Source: Flavobacteriales bacterium
GTDB lineage: Bacteria; Bacteroidota; Bacteroidia; Flavobacteriales; Flavobacteriaceae
Length of the DNA stretch: 10,710 nucleotides
Assembly: GCA_002737105.1 (NCBI GenBank)
Contig: NSHO01000053.1
Coordinates: 1 to 10,710 of the forward strand
Reading direction: 5' to 3'
The notes under the pieces: model-generated
Databases searched by the model: none
What the model was told of the DNA's origin: nothing
The model's input: the letters and a program-made list of their open reading frames with translations, nothing else
Shown here: in pieces, positions 7,545 to 10,710 of the stretch
Layout: each line of letters opens with the position of its first letter
How positions within the stretch are numbered: position 1 is the first letter of the stretch
Made by a program: the position numbers and the translations under genes

Positions 7545-7621
7545 ATGGGTTAAGGGTTAAGGGTTAAGGGTTCAAGGTTGGTGGCTTTTGCCTTTCACCT
7601 CATACCCAAAACCTTTTACCT
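7545..7621 (-). repeat. Eleven-unit heptad array with inverted arms, between porX and tsaE
   Basis: Read on the gene strand, 77 of the 84 intergenic bases fall into eleven 7-base units. The first five are purine-rich (AGGTAAA, AGGTTTT, GGGTATG, AGGTGAA, AGGCAAA); then AGCCACC; then five pyrimidine-type units complementary in kind (AACCTTG, three copies of AACCCTT, AACCCAT). The apex is GGC-AAAA-GCC (7583-7592). GGT and ACC at 7580-7582 and 7597-7599 extend it across a bulge, and the six-base complement at 7574-7579 and 7610-7615 adds an outer pairing. It may fold as a branched or slipping hairpin in the porX-tsaE transcript, acting as attenuator, stabiliser or translation control. It starts three bases after the porX stop and ends four bases before the tsaE ATG. 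Confidence 0.9.
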
Positions 7622-7624
7622 ATT

Positions 7625-9178
7625 TTACTTTGGATTCAAAACTATACACGGAATAATCATTTCTTCTAACGAAACACCTCCGTGCTGATACGTATTTCTG
7701 TAATAGCTAACATAATGGTTAAAATTATTTACGTAAGCCAAAAAGAAATCGCTTTTGGCAAAAATATAAGAACTGGTCATATTTATGCTTGGTAAACCAA
7801 TTTTTTTCGGATCTTTAACGGCATATACATCTTTGCTTTCGTACGTTAAGCTTCTACCGGTTTTGTATCGTAAGTTTAAACTGGTGTTTTTATCACCAAT
7901 AACTTTCGATGGATTTTTGCAATTAATCGTTCCGTGGTCAGTAGTAATAATGAGTTTAAAACCCATTTGTTGCGCTTGCTGAATCATTTCCAACAATGGC
8001 GAGTTTTTAAACCAGCTTAATGTTAACGAACGATACGCTTTATCATTAGACGCTAATTCTTTTACCACATCCATTTCGGTTTTGGCGTGCGATAACATAT
8101 CTACGAAATTGTATACAATAGTAGTTAAATCGTTGTTTTTGCACGATTTAAAGTTGTCTACAAGTTTTTTTCCATCTCGCAAGTTGGTGATTTTATAGTA
8201 TTCGCTCTTGATGTTTAAACCTAAATGTTTTAGTTGTTCGTTTAAAAAATCGGCTTCGTGTAAATTTTTTCCACCTTCTTCTGTGTCGTTTTTCCAATAT
8301 TGCGGGAACTTTTTTTCCATTTCTAAAGGCAATAAGCCAGAAAAAATTGCATTTCTAGCGTACTGAGTAGCCGTTGGTAAAATAGCGTAGTAGTTGACTT
8401 CTTTTTCAGTCTTGTAATGATTGAATACAATATTTTCGAAAATTTTCCATTGATCTAAACGTAAATTATCTATAACTACAAACAGAATAGGTTTGTCTTT
8501 CTTACGAATTTCAGGCGCAACCAATTCACCAAATAATTTATGCGATAAAATCGGTTTATCTTCTTTTTCGTCGAACCAATCTTCATAGTTGCGTTCAATA
8601 AATTTTCCAAATTGCAAATTGGCTTCCGCTTTTTGGCTTTCTAAAATCTGAATTAAGTTTTGGTCTTCAATGGTTTCCAATTCTATTTCCCAATACACTA
8701 ATTTTCTATAGAATTCCGCCCATTCGTCAAACGAGTTTACCATAGCCATTTCCATGGCAATTTTTCTGAATTCTTTCTGATAATCCAAAGTTGTTTTTTC
8801 AGAAATTAAGCGCGAATGGTCTAAGTTTTTCTTCAAACTCAATAAAATCTGATTCGGATTTACGGGTTTTATCAAATAATCGGCAATTTTACTACCAATG
8901 GCTTCTTCCATAATATATTCTTCCTCGCTTTTTGTAATCATAATTACAGGTGTAGAAGATTTAAATTCTTTCATTTCCGAAAGGGTTTCTAAACCCGAAA
9001 GACCTGGCATATTTTCATCTAAAAAAACCACATCAAAAGCGGTTTCTTTGTATAAGTCAATCGCGTCTTGGCCATTGTTACAAGTAGTAACCGTATAGTT
9101 TTTCTTTTCTAAAAATAAAATATGTGGTTTCAATAAGTCAATTTCGTCGTCTACCCAAAGTATTTTTATATTGTTCAT
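7625..9178 (-). CDS. porX: PorX: response regulator fused to PglZ-type alkaline phosphatase-superfamily domain
   Basis: PorX is the cytosolic regulator, paired with a PorY kinase encoded elsewhere, that controls type IX secretion in Bacteroidota. Its PglZ-like domain is reported to be a zinc enzyme hydrolysing oligonucleotides. The 517 residues show an N-terminal receiver with the acidic pocket at Asp10-Asp11, phospho-acceptor Asp54 (VFLDENMPG), Thr82 and Lys104 (YLIKPVNP); a helical linker to about residue 225; and the phosphatase-like domain with all expected metal and nucleophile positions: Asp237 (VVIDNLRLD), Thr271 (LPTATQYAR), Asp360 and His364 (DMLSHAK), Asp414-His415 (TTDHG) and His499 (QHGG). 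Both activities therefore look intact. ATG 9176-9178 gives the canonical start. It heads the leftward porX-tsaE-ald-like group and is divergent from the HD gene; I see no clear TAnnTTTG box on its side. Confidence 0.96.
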   Translation of the reverse strand: MNNIKILWVDDEIDLLKPHILFLEKKNYTVTTCNNGQDAIDLYKETAFDVVFLDENMPGLSGLETLSEMKEFKSSTPVIMITKSEEEYIMEEAIGSKIADYLIKPVNPNQILLSLKKNLDHSRLISEKTTLDYQKEFRKIAMEMAMVNSFDEWAEFYRKLVYWEIELETIEDQNLIQILESQKAEANLQFGKFIERNYEDWFDEKEDKPILSHKLFGELVAPEIRKKDKPILFVVIDNLRLDQWKIFENIVFNHYKTEKEVNYYAILPTATQYARNAIFSGLLPLEMEKKFPQYWKNDTEEGGKNLHEADFLNEQLKHLGLNIKSEYYKITNLRDGKKLVDNFKSCKNNDLTTIVYNFVDMLSHAKTEMDVVKELASNDKAYRSLTLSWFKNSPLLEMIQQAQQMGFKLIITTDHGTINCKNPSKVIGDKNTSLNLRYKTGRSLTYESKDVYAVKDPKKIGLPSINMTSSYIFAKSDFFLAYVNNFNHYVSYYRNTYQHGGVSLEEMIIPCIVLNPK

Positions 9179-9241
9179 CGTATGTCTGATTAAAAGTGCA
9201 ATTTACTATTTAAATAACGTATTTTTTCTTAAAAATTGTGT

Positions 9242-9265
9242 AAAATTCTAAAATTCTAAAATTAA
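9242..9265. repeat. Short octamer tandem repeat in the divergent intergenic region
   Basis: AAAATTCT occurs twice in tandem and a third, partial unit AAAATTAA follows. It lies 64-87 bases upstream of the porX start. Low complexity and AT-richness make it weakly informative. The surrounding gap 9179-9399 (221 bases) shows no gene, only this repeat, the 13-base direct repeat and the HD-gene promoter box. Confidence 0.5.
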
Positions 9266-9350
9266 AACTTGCGCGGTTCTTAAATATGATAAGAAATGTT
9301 TTAAATCCTTACTATTTTTAAGTTGTACAATCTTCTTGAATAAATCTGTG

Positions 9351-9363
9351 AAAAACATATTCT
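9351..9363 (+). repeat. 13-base direct repeat, copy 1, upstream of the HD-gene -7 box
   Basis: AAAAACATATTCT occurs here and again identically at 9387-9399, 36 bases apart start to start. This copy ends nine bases before the TATATTTG box, in the region where RNA polymerase or a regulator would bind. It is preceded by TCTGTG, and the second copy runs into TCTGTG at its end. Confidence 0.7.
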
Positions 9364-9372
9364 ATTTTTTCT

Positions 9373-9380
9373 TATATTTG
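9373..9380 (+). promoter_or_regulatory. -7 promoter box for the HD-domain gene
   Basis: TATATTTG is an exact match to TAnnTTTG, 19 bases before the GTG start, predicting a very short leader of about a dozen bases. No convincing -33 TTTG lies at the expected distance; TGTG at 9347-9350 is the nearest approximation. The box sits between two copies of a 13-base direct repeat. Confidence 0.5.
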
Positions 9381-9386
9381 TTACAC

Positions 9387-9399
9387 AAAAACATATTCT
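9387..9399 (+). repeat. 13-base direct repeat, copy 2, abutting the HD-gene start codon
   Basis: The second identical copy of AAAAACATATTCT covers the predicted transcription start and leader and touches the GTG start codon at 9400. A protein bound here would block either initiation of transcription or ribosome access. Function is inferred from position only. Confidence 0.7.
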
Positions 9400-10629
9400 G
9401 TGAGCCAAATCAACAAATTAAAACTACTCAACGATCCAATTTATGGTTTCATAACCATTCCCAATACTTTAATTTACGATTTAATTCAGCATCCGTATTT
9501 TCAACGTTTGCGTCGTATTTCTCAAATGGGCTTGTCTTACTTGGTTTATCCAGGTGCTCATCATACCCGTTTTCATCATGCTTTAGGTTGTATGTATATT
9601 ATGCAAAAAGCTGTGCAAACTCTTAAATTTAAAGGTGTAGCTATTTCTGAGGAAGAAGAAAACGCATTATATGTAGCGATTTTATTACACGATATTGGCC
9701 ACGGACCTTTTAGTCATGCTTTGGAAAATAGCGTATTGGAAGAAGTGCATCATGAAGAATTATCGTTGTTATTCATGGAGCAGCTAAATACTGAATTTGA
9801 CGGAAAATTAGCTTTGGCCATTCAGGTTTTTAAAGGTGAATACCATAGAAAATTTATGTTGGAGTTGATTTCTAGTCAGTTAGATATGGATCGTATGGAT
9901 TACCTGAAACGCGATAGTTTTTACACAGGTGTCAATGAAGGTAACGTAAACAGCGAACGTTTAATTCAAATGTTAAACGTACAAGACGATGTGTTGGTAA
10001 TGGAAGAAAAAGGAATTTATTCTATAGAAAAGTTCCTAATGGCGCGCCGATTGATGTATTGGCAAGCGTATTTGCACAAAACCAGCGTTGTTGCCGAATT
10101 AACGTTGACAAAAATTTTGAAACGAGCGAAAGAGCTTACAACCAAAGGCGAAGTACTTTTTGGAAGTCCGTTTTTATTGTTTTTCTTAAATAACAAAATA
10201 GAATTAAATCAAATTGATAAAACCATTTTAGATAAATTTTCTAACTTGGACGATTATGATGTTTTAGGTGCGATAAAACAATGGCAATTTCACGATGATT
10301 TTGTGTTGAGTTCTTTAAGTAAAATGATAATCAATAGAAATCTATTGAAGATTGAAGTAAGTGAAGATAAAGTAAATAAAATCAGACTTTTAGAATTAAA
10401 AGAAACCTATATGAAACAGTATGCAATTTCTGAAAATGAAGTGGGCTATTTCGTATTCAAAGGGAAAATTAAAAACGAAGCCTATAGCAAATCTTCTGAG
10501 CCAATTAGGATATTAAAAAAGGACAAAACAATTGAAAATGTGGTGGAAGTTTCTGATCAAATGCATCTAAAAGCATTATCTAAAACCATCATCAAATATT
10601 TTATTTGTTATCCGAAAGCGGTAGATTAA
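9400..10629 (+). CDS. HD-domain phosphohydrolase, SAMHD1/dNTPase-like
   Basis: The 409-residue protein belongs to the bacterial HD phosphohydrolase family related to SAMHD1 and dNTP triphosphohydrolases (COG1078 type), cytosolic metal-dependent enzymes that hydrolyse nucleotides. The N-terminus NDPIYGFITIPN (11-22) and HPYFQRLRRISQMGLSYLVYPGA (31-53) are the family signature. The metal ligands follow: His60 in RFHHALG, His97-Asp98 in LLHDIGHGPFSH, and Asp164 in QLDMDRMDYLKRDS. The helical C-terminal half completes the usual length, so the protein is intact. The exact substrate in Flavobacteriia is not established by sequence. The start is GTG 9400: MSQINKLKLLNDP is the expected beginning and no ATG lies in frame near it. 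It diverges from porX and is followed 25 bases later by lpxD. Confidence 0.92.
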   Translation: MSQINKLKLLNDPIYGFITIPNTLIYDLIQHPYFQRLRRISQMGLSYLVYPGAHHTRFHHALGCMYIMQKAVQTLKFKGVAISEEEENALYVAILLHDIGHGPFSHALENSVLEEVHHEELSLLFMEQLNTEFDGKLALAIQVFKGEYHRKFMLELISSQLDMDRMDYLKRDSFYTGVNEGNVNSERLIQMLNVQDDVLVMEEKGIYSIEKFLMARRLMYWQAYLHKTSVVAELTLTKILKRAKELTTKGEVLFGSPFLLFFLNNKIELNQIDKTILDKFSNLDDYDVLGAIKQWQFHDDFVLSSLSKMIINRNLLKIEVSEDKVNKIRLLELKETYMKQYAISENEVGYFVFKGKIKNEAYSKSSEPIRILKKDKTIENVVEVSDQMHLKALSKTIIKYFICYPKAVD

Positions 10630-10641
10630 GGTTAATTTTTA

Positions 10642-10649
10642 TATTTTTG
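10642..10649 (+). promoter_or_regulatory. -7 promoter box immediately before lpxD
   Basis: TATTTTTG matches TAnnTTTG and is identical to the octamer upstream of nhaA. Only five bases separate it from the lpxD ATG, so transcription from it would start at or beside the start codon, giving a leaderless or nearly leaderless message. A -33 element, if any, would lie inside the 3' end of the HD gene. Alternatively the octamer is a chance match in AT-rich sequence. Confidence 0.4.
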
Positions 10650-10654
10650 CAAAG

Positions 10655-10710
10655 ATGAAATTTACAGCAGCACAAATAGCGGGCATATTGGATGGAGAAG
10701 TTTTTGGAAA
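10655..10710 (+). CDS. lpxD: UDP-3-O-acylglucosamine N-acyltransferase LpxD, first 18 codons
   Basis: Only MKFTAAQIAGILDGEVFG is visible before the window ends. This matches the N-terminus of Bacteroidota LpxD, whose first domain begins with a helix of the form F-T-A-x-Q-I-A-x-I-L-x-G. LpxD adds the second hydroxyacyl chain to UDP-3-O-acylglucosamine in lipid A synthesis, in the cytosol. The position after an HD-domain gene fits the order HD protein, lpxD, lpxC/fabZ, lpxA that I recall from Flavobacteriaceae. With so short a piece the call depends on N-terminal similarity plus gene order. Confidence 0.8.
   Translation, partial: MKFTAAQIAGILDGEVFG

Noticed and set aside
7545..7621. CRISPR array or telomere-like repeat
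   Set aside because: Units are 7 bases, contiguous and without spacers, and the array carries both orientations; no cas genes are near.
9336..9626. 96-codon open frame on the plus strand
   Set aside because: It crosses the HD-gene promoter and overlaps the HD coding sequence in another frame; composition is not protein-like and no family is recognised.

Overview
The window comes from an AT-rich genome of the Bacteroidota, very probably a Flavobacteriaceae member. The evidence is the set of proteins (a PorX-type response regulator with a PglZ-like domain, a PG_1098-like methyltransferase, Flavobacteriia-type LpxD N-terminus), the A-rich translation starts without Shine-Dalgarno sequences, and TAnnTTTG promoter boxes. 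It reads as ordinary chromosomal housekeeping sequence. I see no insertion sequence, phage, CRISPR, tRNA or rRNA.

Layout. Positions 1-2639 (+) carry central carbon genes: the 3' part of pfkA, then gap, then a BadF/BadG-type sugar kinase annotated in relatives as N-acetylglucosamine kinase. A strong intrinsic terminator (2669-2709) closes this block. nhaA (+, 2782-3930) follows with its own promoter box and meets a leftward gene tail to tail, 3 bases apart. Positions 3934-9178 (-) hold two leftward groups: porX, tsaE and an alanine-dehydrogenase-like gene; then a PG_1098-like methyltransferase and a small secreted protein of unknown function. From a divergent intergenic region (9179-9399) an HD-domain phosphohydrolase gene reads rightward, followed by the first 18 codons of lpxD at the right edge.

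Functions: glycolysis (pfkA, gap), amino-sugar phosphorylation, Na+/H+ homeostasis (nhaA), tRNA t6A synthesis (tsaE), control of type IX secretion and oligonucleotide signalling (porX), probable dNTP or nucleotide hydrolysis (HD protein), lipid A synthesis (lpxD).

The most notable content is non-coding. Two gaps between co-oriented genes (gap/sugar kinase and porX/tsaE) are each filled by arrays with a strict 7-base period. The two arrays differ completely in sequence but share one design: short heptads in one orientation, a small loop, then complementary heptads running almost to the next start codon. I know of no description of this element type in Flavobacteriia. No new protein system was found. 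Among proteins, the alanine dehydrogenase homologue has Gln where the family's catalytic His should be.
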